The notes beneath the pieces are model-generated. The model was given only the letters and a program-made list of their open reading frames with translations. It did no database searches and had not been told where the DNA came from. A program made the position numbers and the translations under genes. 64,000 bases of DNA from Mycolicibacterium hodleri. GTDB lineage: Bacteria; Actinomycetota; Actinomycetes; Mycobacteriales; Mycobacteriaceae. Below, piece after piece: positions 9,142 to 22,117 of the stretch (within the stretch, counting starts at the first letter, position 1; each line of letters begins with the position of its first letter). The stretch is from the NCBI RefSeq assembly GCF_025822245.1, contig NZ_JACKTL010000056.1, positions 62,001 through 126,000 of the forward strand, given 5' to 3'.

Positions 9142-10149
9142 TCACCCGGGCAGGCGACGGTTGATCAGCAGGGCGGCCAAGGCGGCGAGCGCGAGCACCA
9201 GGGAGCCAAGCCGCAGCCATCCCACGCTGGCGTCGCCCTTGGTGGTCTCGTAGCCGATCTGATCCTGCAACGAGGTGAAGACGGCCTTGAGCTGCTCCAG
9301 ACTGGACGCCGTGTAGGCGTTTCCGCCGGACAGTTCGGCGATCTTGCGCAACATCTCGTCGTCGACCGGCACGGGCTGGCGCTGATCCTGGATCTCGACG
9401 TAGCCGTACTTCGTGCCGAAGGACACCGTGGAGATCGGCACGCCCTGGTCGTCGGCCGTCCGCGCCGCGGTGTACGCGCCCTTGGGGTTGTCCGGATTCG
9501 ACGGCACGGTCTCCTTGCCGTCGGACATCAGCACGATGCGCGCCGGGGGTGGTGCGTCGCCGCCGCCGATGACGGCGCCGACGGTGGCGATGGCCTGTAG
9601 CGCGGTGAAGATGCCCTCGCCGGTCGCGGTGCGATCGGCGAGCTGCAGCTTGTCGATGGCCGCCTTGGTGGGGTCGCGGTTGGTCGTCGGCGACACCAGC
9701 ACGGTGGCCGTGCCCGCGTACGCGATCAACCCGAGGTTGATGCCGGGGGTCAGCTGGTCGGCGAACTGCTTGGCCGCTTCCTGCGCGGCGGCCAGCCGGC
9801 TGGGTGCGACGTCGGTGGCGCGCATCGACTGCGACACGTCGATCACCAACATGACCACGGCCCGGTTCCGCGGAATCCGGACGTCGTTGGTGGGCCCGGC
9901 CATCGCGACGGTGAACACCACCAGCGACAGCACCAAGAGGACTGCGGACAGGTGCCGCCAGCGGGCGGGCCGCTTGGGCGCGACGCTCTCCAGGAGTTCC
10001 ATGTTGGCGAAGCGCAGCATCCGCTTCTGCCGCGCAGACTGGACGATGACGTACAGGGCGACAAGGCCGACGACGACCAGAAGGAACAGGAAGAACCACG
10101 GGCTCTTGAATCCCGAGAGACTCATGGGGCCGAAGAACGGTAAAGTCAT
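9142..10149 (-). CDS. VWA-domain (BatA-like) membrane protein
   Basis: 335 residues, same length and ends as Rv1481. Membrane helices lie near residues 17-36 and 66-84, with another at the C-terminus (about 309-327). The von Willebrand A domain between them has an intact MIDAS motif DVSQSMR near 104 and a later SDGKET. Such proteins work with MoxR ATPases and DUF58 proteins as a metal-dependent chaperone or assembly complex at the membrane. It is the third gene after moxR1 and the DUF58 gene; a 55-bp gap with no clear ribosome binding site precedes it. Confidence 0.92.
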   Translation of the reverse strand: MTLPFFGPMSLSGFKSPWFFLFLLVVVGLVALYVIVQSARQKRMLRFANMELLESVAPKRPARWRHLSAVLLVLSLVVFTVAMAGPTNDVRIPRNRAVVMLVIDVSQSMRATDVAPSRLAAAQEAAKQFADQLTPGINLGLIAYAGTATVLVSPTTNRDPTKAAIDKLQLADRTATGEGIFTALQAIATVGAVIGGGDAPPPARIVLMSDGKETVPSNPDNPKGAYTAARTADDQGVPISTVSFGTKYGYVEIQDQRQPVPVDDEMLRKIAELSGGNAYTASSLEQLKAVFTSLQDQIGYETTKGDASVGWLRLGSLVLALAALAALLINRRLPG

Positions 10150-10204
10150 GTGCTAGTTGTCATTTCAGTTATCAGGGGTGCCTGTTTCCTCTTCGCGCGA
10201 ACGC

Positions 10205-11145
10205 TCATCGGCCAGCCAGGGCGCCTCGGCGACGGTTCGCCACGAACCTCACCACGTCGGCAATCCAGTCCCGATCGGTACGAAGGGTGAGCAGCGGTGC
10301 GTCGCACCGGCGCAGCGTCCTGGCCACGTCCTCGCGGTGCGCCGCCGACGCCTTGGCGAAGTCGGCACGCAGCTGGGCGTCGATGGTGAACTCCCGCGTG
10401 ACCCCGGATTCGGTGTCCTGCAGGATCACGTCGCCGACGTCGGGCAGTTCGACGTCACGCGGGTCGATGACCTCGACGCCGAGCACCTCGTGCCGTCCCG
10501 CGATGGCCCGCAGCGGTCGCATCCAGTTGATCGGACCCAGGAAGTCGCTGATGATCACCGCCATGCCGCGCCGCCGCTCGGGCCGGCGCAACGCGTCGAT
10601 TGCGGCGGACAGGTCACCGCGCACCCCGAGCGGCGCCTGCGGCATGGTGGCGATCGCGCGCAGCAGTTCGTGCTCGTGGATTCGGCCGCTGAGCGCAGGC
10701 ACCCGCTTGGTGGTCTGGCCGTTGGTGATCACGGCGCCGAGGCGGTTGCCGCCACCGCTGTTGAGGAACGCCATGGCCGCCGCTGCCGCCACCGCGAGAT
10801 CGCGCTTCTCGCAGCCGGCGGTGCCGAAGTCCAGGCTCGCCGACACGTCGACGACCAGCCAGGTCTCCAGCTCCCGGTCGGCGATCATCTGCCGAACGTG
10901 CGGGGTCGTGGTACGGGCGGTCACCGACCAGTCCATGCGTCGGACGTCGTCACCGGGTTGGTAGACGCGCGAATCCCCCGGCTCGGAACCGGGTCCGGGG
11001 ACCAGGCCCTGGTGGTCGCCGTGCAGCACGCCGTCGAGCTTGCGGCGGACCGTCAGCTCGAGCTTGCGTAGTGCGGCCGAGAGCTCGGGATCCCGAATCT
11101 GGCCGCGCTGCAGCGACGGAAGATCCACGCGCCCTGACGGTTGGG

Positions 11146-11149
<4 letters not shown>
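10205..11149 (-). CDS. DUF58 domain protein (Rv1480 type)
   Basis: 314 residues. The DUF58 signature is present: VYQPGDDVRRMDWSVTARTT near residues 80-100, followed by a VWA-like segment beginning LVVDVSASLDFG near 117. There is no signal peptide or clear membrane helix. The family is always linked to MoxR ATPases. The GTG start overlaps the moxR1 stop as GTGA, so it is coupled to moxR1. Its precise role in mycobacteria is not established. Confidence 0.92.
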
Positions 11150-12285
<1,136 letters not shown>

Positions 12286-12416
12286 TCAGTTCCTCCCACG
12301 TGTTCTGGTCCGGCGTTCGATGTAGACCGCTGGTCTTGCTTGGTCAAGTGGCGCCAAACCACTCGGCGGACGCTCTGCCGTCAACTATTCCAGGCAGTTC
12401 GGAATCCGTCGACGTG

Positions 12417-12432
12417 CCCTCCCGCGGGAGGG
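12417..12432 (-). terminator. GC-rich palindrome just after ripB, terminator-like
   Basis: A perfect 16-bp palindrome, CCCTCCCGCGGGAGGG, begins 6 bases after the ripB stop codon in the direction of transcription. As RNA it would fold into a 6-bp stem with a CGCG loop. There is no U run after it, as is common for mycobacterial stem-loop terminators. It separates the ripA-ripB unit from the moxR1 operon. Confidence 0.55.
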
Positions 12433-12438
12433 GGTCGA

Positions 12439-13146
12439 TCAGGACTCGATGAACCTGACCAGGTGCGGCGACATTCCCGCCGTGCGAACCGGGCTCACGG
12501 TGACCTTGCCGGCGCTTCCGGAGGCCTCCAGCATCCGCCCGCCGCCGAGGAAGATCGCCACGTGCTGGCTGCCGCCGGGACCGTAGAAGATGAGGTCGCC
12601 GCGCTTGGCCTGCGACGGCGCGATCGGCCGTCCGGAGTCGTACTGGTCACCGGAGTACTTCGGGATCGGCACGCCGACACCGGCGAACGCGTAGCGGGTC
12701 AGCCCGGAGCAGTCGAAGCCGATCTTGCCGGTGTCGTAGTCGACGCCCTCGCTGGGGCCGTTGAGCGCGCCGCCACCCCACGAGTACGGCACGCCCATCT
12801 GGGAGCCCGCCCTCTTGATGACGTACTCGATGGCCGCGGGTCCGCGGACCCGACCGCCTGCTGCCGCGGTGGGCGCGCCACCGAGACCGATGCTGGACAG
12901 GAATTGCTGACCGAGGCTCTTGGTGGTCTGCAGAGCAATGGCGCTCGCCTGGAAGGACGCGTTGGCGATCGCGACGGGGTCACCGGGAGCGCCGGAGCTG
13001 GGCCGCTGCGGCAGGGTCGGATCCCAGCCCGGGTCACCGGGGTCGGCGGCGGCCGGTGCGGCGGTTCCGAAGGCGACGGACGCGGCGAGGATCGCCACGA
13101 GCATCACGACACGACGAAGGAACGACAAGGGCAAGACAACCACCAT
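12439..13146 (-). CDS. ripB: NlpC/P60 peptidoglycan endopeptidase RipB
   Basis: 235 residues. A signal peptide (MVVVLPLSFLRR ... AAPAAA, cleavage near residue 31) is followed by a short linker and an NlpC/P60 domain covering the second half. The catalytic Cys is in FDCSGL, the His in QHVAIFLG, and an acidic residue follows in GGGRMLEAS. It cleaves the D-Glu-mDAP bond of stem peptides. Unlike RipA it has no coiled-coil regulatory domain. The ATG overlaps the ripA stop by one base (TGATG). The open frame reaching 13755 is a shadow of ripA. Confidence 0.95.
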   Translation of the reverse strand: MVVVLPLSFLRRVVMLVAILAASVAFGTAAPAAADPGDPGWDPTLPQRPSSGAPGDPVAIANASFQASAIALQTTKSLGQQFLSSIGLGGAPTAAAGGRVRGPAAIEYVIKRAGSQMGVPYSWGGGALNGPSEGVDYDTGKIGFDCSGLTRYAFAGVGVPIPKYSGDQYDSGRPIAPSQAKRGDLIFYGPGGSQHVAIFLGGGRMLEASGSAGKVTVSPVRTAGMSPHLVRFIES

Positions 13147-14579
13147 CAGTATTCGATGTAGCGGACGACGTAGGGCGTCATGCCGCTGGTGCGGACGGGC
13201 GAGACCTTGACGGTCGAACCGGTGTACGGGGCCTCCAGCATCTGGCCGTTGCCGAGATAGAGGGCGACGTGTTGGGCGCCGCCGGGGCCGTAGAAGATGA
13301 CGTCGCCGCGGCGCGCCTGAGACGTCGGGATCTTGCGGCCCAGGTCGTACTGTGCGCCCGAGTAGTGCGGCAGTTTGATGCCGACGCCGGCGAAGGCGTA
13401 CAGGATCAGACCCGAGCAGTCGAAGCCGGTCGTGCCCGCGCCCGAGTCGATGCCCCGGCTGGGTCCGACGGCGTTGCCGCCGCCCCACGAGTACGGCACG
13501 CCCATCTGGCTGCCAGCCCGCTTGATGACGTACTCCGAGGCCTGCCTGCCGTAGACGCGTGGTATCGCACCGTTGGTGAATCCGCTTGGCGTCGGGATGA
13601 TTCCGAGCTTCTGCAGGAAACTGCGGCCCATCTGCTGGGTGGCCTGGGTGGAGGTGGTGGCCATCCCGAGCACGGTGTTGAGGATGGCGATCGGGTCGCC
13701 GCTGACGAACGCACTGGGGATCGCGGGCAGCGTGGGATCCCAGGCGACGTCCCACTTCGAGTTGCCCGGTGCCGCGGCGGCGGGGTCGCGGTCCCAGTCG
13801 GTCGACGGATTGGCCGCGGCGACGGCCGGCGCCGCGCCGGGCACGGTCTTGGCGGCAACGGCGACCGCCGGCGTCGGTGCGGGACTGGCCGCGGCGAGCC
13901 TTGCCTGGGCGGCCGACCGTTCCGCGGTGAGCTGGTCGAGTTGAGCCTGCTGGTCCTTGAAGGTCTGCTGAGCCTGCGTCAGCGACGCCACGGCCGCGTC
14001 CTGGCTGGCCTGTGCGTCGACCACGGACTGGTCGGCCCTTTGCTTGGCGAGGCGGGCGGCGGAGTCCCGGTTGACCTGCTCGGTGCGGGCGCGCTGGAGG
14101 TCGGCGATGGCCTGCTGGGTGCTGGCGGTGAGCGTCTCCCCGGTGGCGGCGGTGGCGAGGACGTCGGCGGGGTCCTTGGCGGTCACGTACGAGGCCGAGG
14201 GCCCGTTGACGTAGGCCGACGCGGCGAAGGTGTCGAAGCGGTCCTGTGCGGACGAGATGGCGGCGGTCGCGTCCTTGAGCGCCGCCTGGCTGGCGTCGAC
14301 GTCACCCTGGGCGGCGGCGGCGTTGTCGCGTGCGGTCTGGACGGCGAGGATGGCCTTGTTGACGCCCTCCTGCTCGGCCTGGATGTTGGCTCCGAGGTCC
14401 TGGAGTTTCTGGTCGGCGTTGGCGACGGCGGCGACCAGGCCGGCGATCCCCTGGGGGGTCGTGACGGGCTCTGCGGAGGCCGCTCCGATGCCGAAGCCGA
14501 CGCCATGGGTGAACGCCGATGCGACGAGTACACCGCATGTCAGCGACCCCGCAACGGAGGCGCGAAAGCTGCGTCTCAT
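13146..14579 (-). CDS. ripA: NlpC/P60 peptidoglycan endopeptidase RipA
   Basis: 477 residues, normal RipA length. A signal peptide ends in AASAEP (about residue 37). Residues 40-240 are an Ala/Gln-rich coiled coil that in RipA blocks the active site until processed. A Pro/Ala linker follows, and residues 340-477 form the NlpC/P60 domain with Cys in GFDCSGL, His in QHVALYLGN and Glu in MLEAP. It is needed for daughter-cell separation, with RpfB as known partner. It shares the stretch KRAGSQMGVPYSWGGG with RipB, marking a tandem duplication. A GGAG lies 5 bases before the ATG; the long upstream region holds several candidate operators. Confidence 0.97.
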   Translation of the reverse strand: MRRSFRASVAGSLTCGVLVASAFTHGVGFGIGAASAEPVTTPQGIAGLVAAVANADQKLQDLGANIQAEQEGVNKAILAVQTARDNAAAAQGDVDASQAALKDATAAISSAQDRFDTFAASAYVNGPSASYVTAKDPADVLATAATGETLTASTQQAIADLQRARTEQVNRDSAARLAKQRADQSVVDAQASQDAAVASLTQAQQTFKDQQAQLDQLTAERSAAQARLAAASPAPTPAVAVAAKTVPGAAPAVAAANPSTDWDRDPAAAAPGNSKWDVAWDPTLPAIPSAFVSGDPIAILNTVLGMATTSTQATQQMGRSFLQKLGIIPTPSGFTNGAIPRVYGRQASEYVIKRAGSQMGVPYSWGGGNAVGPSRGIDSGAGTTGFDCSGLILYAFAGVGIKLPHYSGAQYDLGRKIPTSQARRGDVIFYGPGGAQHVALYLGNGQMLEAPYTGSTVKVSPVRTSGMTPYVVRYIEY

Positions 14580-14647
14580 TGGACTCCGGTCTCCTAGGGC
14601 TCAACGCGAACGTGGGGCACATCCATCGGGCTCTCGTGTTCGCAGGA

Positions 14648-14665
14648 GTCACATGGATCACAGCT
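14648..14665. promoter_or_regulatory. candidate MtrA-type direct repeat upstream of ripA
   Basis: Two adjacent 9-bp units, GTCACATGG and ATCACAGCT, lie about 70-85 bases upstream of the ripA ATG on the plus strand. The response regulator MtrA is known to bind GTCACAgcg-like direct repeats, including in front of ripA in M. tuberculosis. The second unit matches 7 of 9 (all but its first base and last base), the first 6-7 of 9. The spacing here (no gap) is my reading, not a known rule. Confidence 0.4.
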
Positions 14666-14726
14666 GCAACAGCAGGTGCCTTCTGCACCGTACGTCACGA
14701 GAAGCGCCAAGGAAACGGCAGGAAGA

Positions 14727-14777
14727 AATTACACGTTTGTAATTGAAACGTTGTTATCGAATGGTGACTTTCGATAA
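14727..14777. promoter_or_regulatory. AT-rich cluster of perfect inverted repeats between Rv1476-type gene and ripA
   Basis: Within 51 bp there are AATTACA-CGTT-TGTAATT (14727-14744) and TTATCGAA-N8-TTCGATAA (14754-14777), both perfect, plus an overlapping ACGTTT-N7-AAACGT (14733-14751) that is mutually exclusive with the first if folded as RNA. The stretch is strikingly AT-rich against its surroundings. It lies 10 bases past the stop of the upstream gene and about 150-200 bases before ripA. It could be operators for ripA, a terminator of the upstream gene, or both. Confidence 0.6.
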
Positions 14778-14788
14778 AAGAATGGCCG

Positions 14789-15367
14789 TCAGACGGTCTG
14801 GGAATCGGCCGCGGCCGGCGATTTCCCCGCGTCGGCTTTTCGGGCCCGGACCTGCAACAACCGTGTGCCCACGGCCGCCACCGCAACACCGAGAACGAGC
14901 ACGATCGTAAAGGGCGTCCACGGGAAATGGGGTGTCGTCAATTCGGTCACGAAATTCTGTGCGGCCACCACCGGCGTACCGCTCACCTTTGCGATGTCCT
15001 GGCCGGCTTCGAGGGTCACGCGGTCGAACGTCGGGCTGTACGTCCCGGCGAACGAGGGGCTCAGCACCAGCACCGTCGCACCGGGGAATTCCTTGCCCAC
15101 CTCGGTGGCGACGTCACGCAGCGGGGTGTCGATGGCCGGGTTCTGGTCGAGCACGACGATCTTGAGGTCGATGCCCTTCTGCTTGGCGTCGGCCACCACC
15201 TGTGCCAGCCCGGCGTTGGCCGGCACGTCGGGAGCGCTCACCCCGTCGTCACGGAGATCGGCCTCGACGAGGCCCATGCACACGTCGGGCGCCGTCGTGC
15301 CGGGGTCCTTGCCGACGATGTCGCACACCTGCGACGGGATGAACAGCGGCACCTGCGGAGTCGTCAC
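14789..15367 (-). CDS. membrane-anchored conserved protein (Rv1476 type)
   Basis: 192 residues when started at GTG 15367 (VTTPQVPLFIPSQ), close to the 186 residues of Rv1476; a TACCGT -10 box at 15375-15380 ends 7 bases before that GTG, which supports it and suggests almost no leader. The N-terminal domain is periplasmic or cytosolic with two conserved Cys (QVCDIV, DVCMGL); one membrane helix lies near residues 150-170 (TPFTIVLVLGVAVAAVGTRL), and the tail is basic. No enzyme motif is seen. It is divergent from acn across a 162-bp gap. Confidence 0.82.
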   Translation of the reverse strand: MTTPQVPLFIPSQVCDIVGKDPGTTAPDVCMGLVEADLRDDGVSAPDVPANAGLAQVVADAKQKGIDLKIVVLDQNPAIDTPLRDVATEVGKEFPGATVLVLSPSFAGTYSPTFDRVTLEAGQDIAKVSGTPVVAAQNFVTELTTPHFPWTPFTIVLVLGVAVAAVGTRLLQVRARKADAGKSPAAADSQTV

Positions 15368-15441
15368 CTGCCAGACGGTACCGCCAACAACGGGCGATCC
15401 GGTGGCAGCACGGCCGCACGAGGAGAAGACTGGCACCCGCG

Positions 15442-15471
15442 TTGAGGAGTCTTACAGGACAAGCGTACTGT
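15442..15471 (+). promoter_or_regulatory. acn promoter with exact AcnR operator
   Basis: A -35-like TTGAGG (15442-15447) and a -10 TACTGT (15466-15471) are 18 bp apart. Between and over them lies CAGGACAAGCGTACTG (15455-15470), an exact fit to the AcnR consensus CAGNACnnncGTACTG published for corynebacteria and mycobacteria. The repressor site covers the spacer and the -10 box, so bound AcnR would block RNA polymerase. The predicted transcription start is near 15478, 52 bases before the acn GTG. Confidence 0.85.
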
Positions 15472-15529
15472 TAGAAGTGTTACCGCCGCGACACAGCCCG
15501 TCGCGGCGAAGATCGAAGCGGGAGTTGAT

Positions 15530-18331
<2,802 letters not shown>

Positions 18332-18372
18332 TCCACCCGTCTTCGGCACACCCAGAGAGAAGAGGCCCTCCG

Positions 18373-18936
18373 TTGCCACGGGTGACCGAAGACCACCTCG
18401 CGGCGCGCCGTCGTCAGATCCTCGACGGCGCCCGCAGGTGTTTCGCGCAGTACGGGTACGAGGGTGCGACCGTGCGGCGGCTCGAGCAGACGATCGGGCT
18501 GTCGCGCGGCGCCATCTTCCACCACTTTCGCGACAAGGACACGCTGTTCTTCGAGCTGGCGCGCGAGGACGCCGAACGGATGGCCGACGTCGCGTCCCGC
18601 GAGGGGCTCATCCAGGTCATGCGCGATCTGCTGGCCGCGCCCGAACAATTCGACTGGCTGGCCACCCGGCTGGAGATCGCGCGAAAGCTGCGCAACGACC
18701 CGGCGTTTCACAAGGGCTGGGCCGAGCGGTCGGCAGAGTTGAGCGATGCGACCACCGAGCGGTTGCGGCAACAAAAGCAGGCCGGACGGTTGCGCGGCGA
18801 CGTGCCGAGCGACGTCCTGCACACTTATTTGGATCTCGTCCTCGACGGGCTGGTCGCCCGGTTGGCCACCGGTGACGACCCGGAGAAGCTCAGCGCCGTC
18901 CTCGACTTGGTCGAGGCGTCCGTCCGGCAGCAGTGA
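18373..18936 (+). CDS. acnR: TetR-family repressor AcnR
   Basis: 187 residues. The N-terminal helix-turn-helix is typical of TetR proteins (RRQILDGARRCFAQYGYEGATVRRLEQ ... RGAIFHHFRDKDTLF, residues 12-60), with a helical ligand domain after it. AcnR represses acn in Corynebacterium, and the acn-acnR order is conserved; the matching operator is present upstream of acn. The start is TTG at 18373 (MPRVTED); GTG at 18382 is possible. Its stop directly abuts the stop of the convergent HTH gene. Confidence 0.93.
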   Translation: MPRVTEDHLAARRRQILDGARRCFAQYGYEGATVRRLEQTIGLSRGAIFHHFRDKDTLFFELAREDAERMADVASREGLIQVMRDLLAAPEQFDWLATRLEIARKLRNDPAFHKGWAERSAELSDATTERLRQQKQAGRLRGDVPSDVLHTYLDLVLDGLVARLATGDDPEKLSAVLDLVEASVRQQ

Positions 18937-19128
18937 CTAGTGCTGCCTGCGGCGATGATTCGGGCCGCCACGGCTCCGCATCGTCGTTCCGGATTCGCGC
19001 AACATGCTGTGAATCGACCCGTAGGACTTCCCGGTAGTGGCAACCAGGGTGCGGATGCTGGCACCCTTCTCGTAGGCGCTGCGCAACTCGTCGAGCAGTT
19101 CGTCCCTGGACCTGTCCAATTCGGTCAT
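18937..19128 (-). CDS. small helix-turn-helix protein (Rv1473A type)
   Basis: 63 residues, started at ATG 19128 with GGGGAG 7 bases upstream. Nearly all of it is one HTH unit (DELLDELRSAYEKGASIRTLV ATTGKSYGSIHSMLRESG, split here for length) followed by a basic tail RGGPNHRRRQH. It is very similar in recall to Rv1473A, annotated as a possible regulator. It lies directly downstream of the ABC-F gene and may act on that locus; this is inference. The frame extends upstream to 19182 but without ribosome binding site. Confidence 0.85.
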   Translation of the reverse strand: MTELDRSRDELLDELRSAYEKGASIRTLVATTGKSYGSIHSMLRESGTTMRSRGGPNHRRRQH

Positions 19129-19194
19129 CTGCACTCCCCAATCTGGCTGTGGAGGACAGATACCCAGGGAGGGAGATCTCAATCACCCACGACG

Positions 19195-20823
<1,629 letters not shown>

Positions 20824-20842
20824 GCTGTACTCCTCATTCGTT

Positions 20843-21667
20843 CTACTTCTCGTCGGTGAACACGGCGGGCCGATTCTGGGCGCGCGCGGCGACCGCTTCC
20901 TCGAAGTTGGCGGTGAGCAGGCGCACGTAGAGTTGCCCCAGACCTTCGGCCTGCATGTGACCCTCTAGGCTACCGGCCTCCAGTCCACTCCAGAGCGTGC
21001 GCTTGGTCAACTCGATGCCCGGCCGGGAGAACGACGCCATGCGCGCGGCCATCTCGTAACAGGTCTCCAGGAGGTCCTCGCCGGGCACCGTCCGCGACAC
21101 CAACCCGATTCGTTCGGCTTCCTCGGCGTCGACGTCGCGTCCGGTGAGCATCATCTCGAACGCGCGCGAGGTGCCAATTGCCTTGGGCAGCAAGTAGGAC
21201 AGGCCCAGCTCGCTGGCGGTCAGGCCGTTGTTGATACCCGCGGCGCGGAAGTACGCACCGCCGGCGGCGACCCGGACGTCGCATGCCAGCGCCAGACACA
21301 GCCCGCCTCCGATGGCGGCGCCGTTGACCGCGGCGATGACCGGTTGGTGCAGTTTCCGTATGGCGAGAATCACGTCGTCGAGCACTTCCATGGAGCGCAA
21401 CGCGAACGTGGGCCGGGTCAACCCGGCGACGTGCGGCACCGAACCGGCGGACTTGTGGTCGGCGCCGGAGGAGAAGCCGCGGCCGGCACCGGTGAGCACC
21501 ACGACGCGTACGCCGTTGTCGGTGGTCAGCTCGTCGAGGGCGTCCCGTAGCGGCACCATCACGTCGAACGCCATCGAGTTCATGCGCTCGGGCCGGTTCA
21601 GCGTCACCAGCGCCACGTGCGGGCGTGGGCGGTCGACGAGAACCAGGGTGTCGCTCTGCTCGGTCAC
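20843..21667 (-). CDS. echA12: enoyl-CoA hydratase/isomerase family protein EchA12
   Basis: 274 residues, crotonase fold with the oxyanion-hole segments GRGFSSGADHKS (about 62-73) and NGAAIGGGLCLALACD (about 113-128). The exact acyl-CoA substrate is unknown. The position between an ABC-F gene and a thioredoxin gene matches Rv1472. A TAGCGT -10 box places the predicted transcription start exactly on the GTG start codon (leaderless). Confidence 0.92.
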   Translation of the reverse strand: MTEQSDTLVLVDRPRPHVALVTLNRPERMNSMAFDVMVPLRDALDELTTDNGVRVVVLTGAGRGFSSGADHKSAGSVPHVAGLTRPTFALRSMEVLDDVILAIRKLHQPVIAAVNGAAIGGGLCLALACDVRVAAGGAYFRAAGINNGLTASELGLSYLLPKAIGTSRAFEMMLTGRDVDAEEAERIGLVSRTVPGEDLLETCYEMAARMASFSRPGIELTKRTLWSGLEAGSLEGHMQAEGLGQLYVRLLTANFEEAVAARAQNRPAVFTDEK

Positions 21668-21671
21668 GGAT

Positions 21672-21687
21672 GCACGCTATCGCGTGC
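21672..21687 (-). promoter_or_regulatory. inverted repeat with embedded -10 box between thioredoxin and echA12 genes
   Basis: The 25-bp gap holds GCACGC-tatc-GCGTGC, a perfect 6-bp stem with 4-base loop, 5 bases after the thioredoxin stop. On the minus strand the box TAGCGT (21674-21679) lies at -12 to -7 of the echA12 GTG. The element could end thioredoxin transcripts and also start a leaderless echA12 mRNA. Confidence 0.5.
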
Positions 21688-21692
21688 GACCT

Positions 21693-22058
21693 CTAGGCCT
21701 CTTCGGCTTTGGCCTGCTCGGCGATCGCGGCGTCGACGTCGAGCTCCTTGATCTGGCCGATGACCGCGTCGAGATCCTTGGCGGGCAGCATGCCGGAGTG
21801 CCGGAACACCATGTGGCCCTTCTTGAAGGCCATCAGAGTCGGGATCGCCTGGATCTCCGCGGCGGCGGCGAGGCCCTGCTCGGCCTCGGTGTCGACCTTG
21901 GCGTGTACGACGTCGGGATGCTGCTCGGACGACGCGGCGTAGGTCGGCGCGAATGCGCGGCACGGACCGCACCACTCCGCCCAGAAGTCAACGAGCACGA
22001 TCTCGTTGTCGGTGATGGTGTCGTTGAACTGTTCGGTGGTGATGTCTTGCGTGGTCAC
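21693..22058 (-). CDS. trxA: thioredoxin
   Basis: 121 residues, single thioredoxin domain with the classic WCGPC redox motif at about residue 29-33 and the cis-Pro in AIPTLMAF. It reduces protein disulfides using thioredoxin reductase. In M. tuberculosis the gene next to echA12 is called trxB1 (Rv1471). The frame is open to 23357, but the GTG at 22058 has an excellent GGGAG 5 bases upstream. A sigma-H consensus promoter lies just before it, so induction by oxidative and heat stress is expected. Confidence 0.95.
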   Translation of the reverse strand: MTTQDITTEQFNDTITDNEIVLVDFWAEWCGPCRAFAPTYAASSEQHPDVVHAKVDTEAEQGLAAAAEIQAIPTLMAFKKGHMVFRHSGMLPAKDLDAVIGQIKELDVDAAIAEQAKAEEA

Positions 22059-22066
22059 TTTTCTCC

Positions 22067-22094
22067 CAACGTCGTTTCCCAGGTGCTTGTTCCC
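22067..22094 (-). promoter_or_regulatory. sigma-H consensus promoter of the thioredoxin gene
   Basis: On the minus strand GGGAAC (22089-22094), a 17-base spacer and CGTTG (22067-22071) match the mycobacterial sigma-H consensus sGGAAC-N17-22-sGTTs in every specified base. The -10 ends 8 bases before the GTG start, so the transcript would begin at or within a few bases of the start codon and would lack the Shine-Dalgarno. Confidence 0.75.
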
Positions 22095-22117
22095 GCTTTG
22101 GGGCCATTTCAAGTGTG

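Noticed and set aside
14580..14788. c-di-AMP (ydaO) riboswitch before ripA
   Set aside because: This riboswitch class occurs before some actinobacterial cell-wall hydrolase genes, but I could not find its conserved core sequences in the ripA leader on the minus strand.
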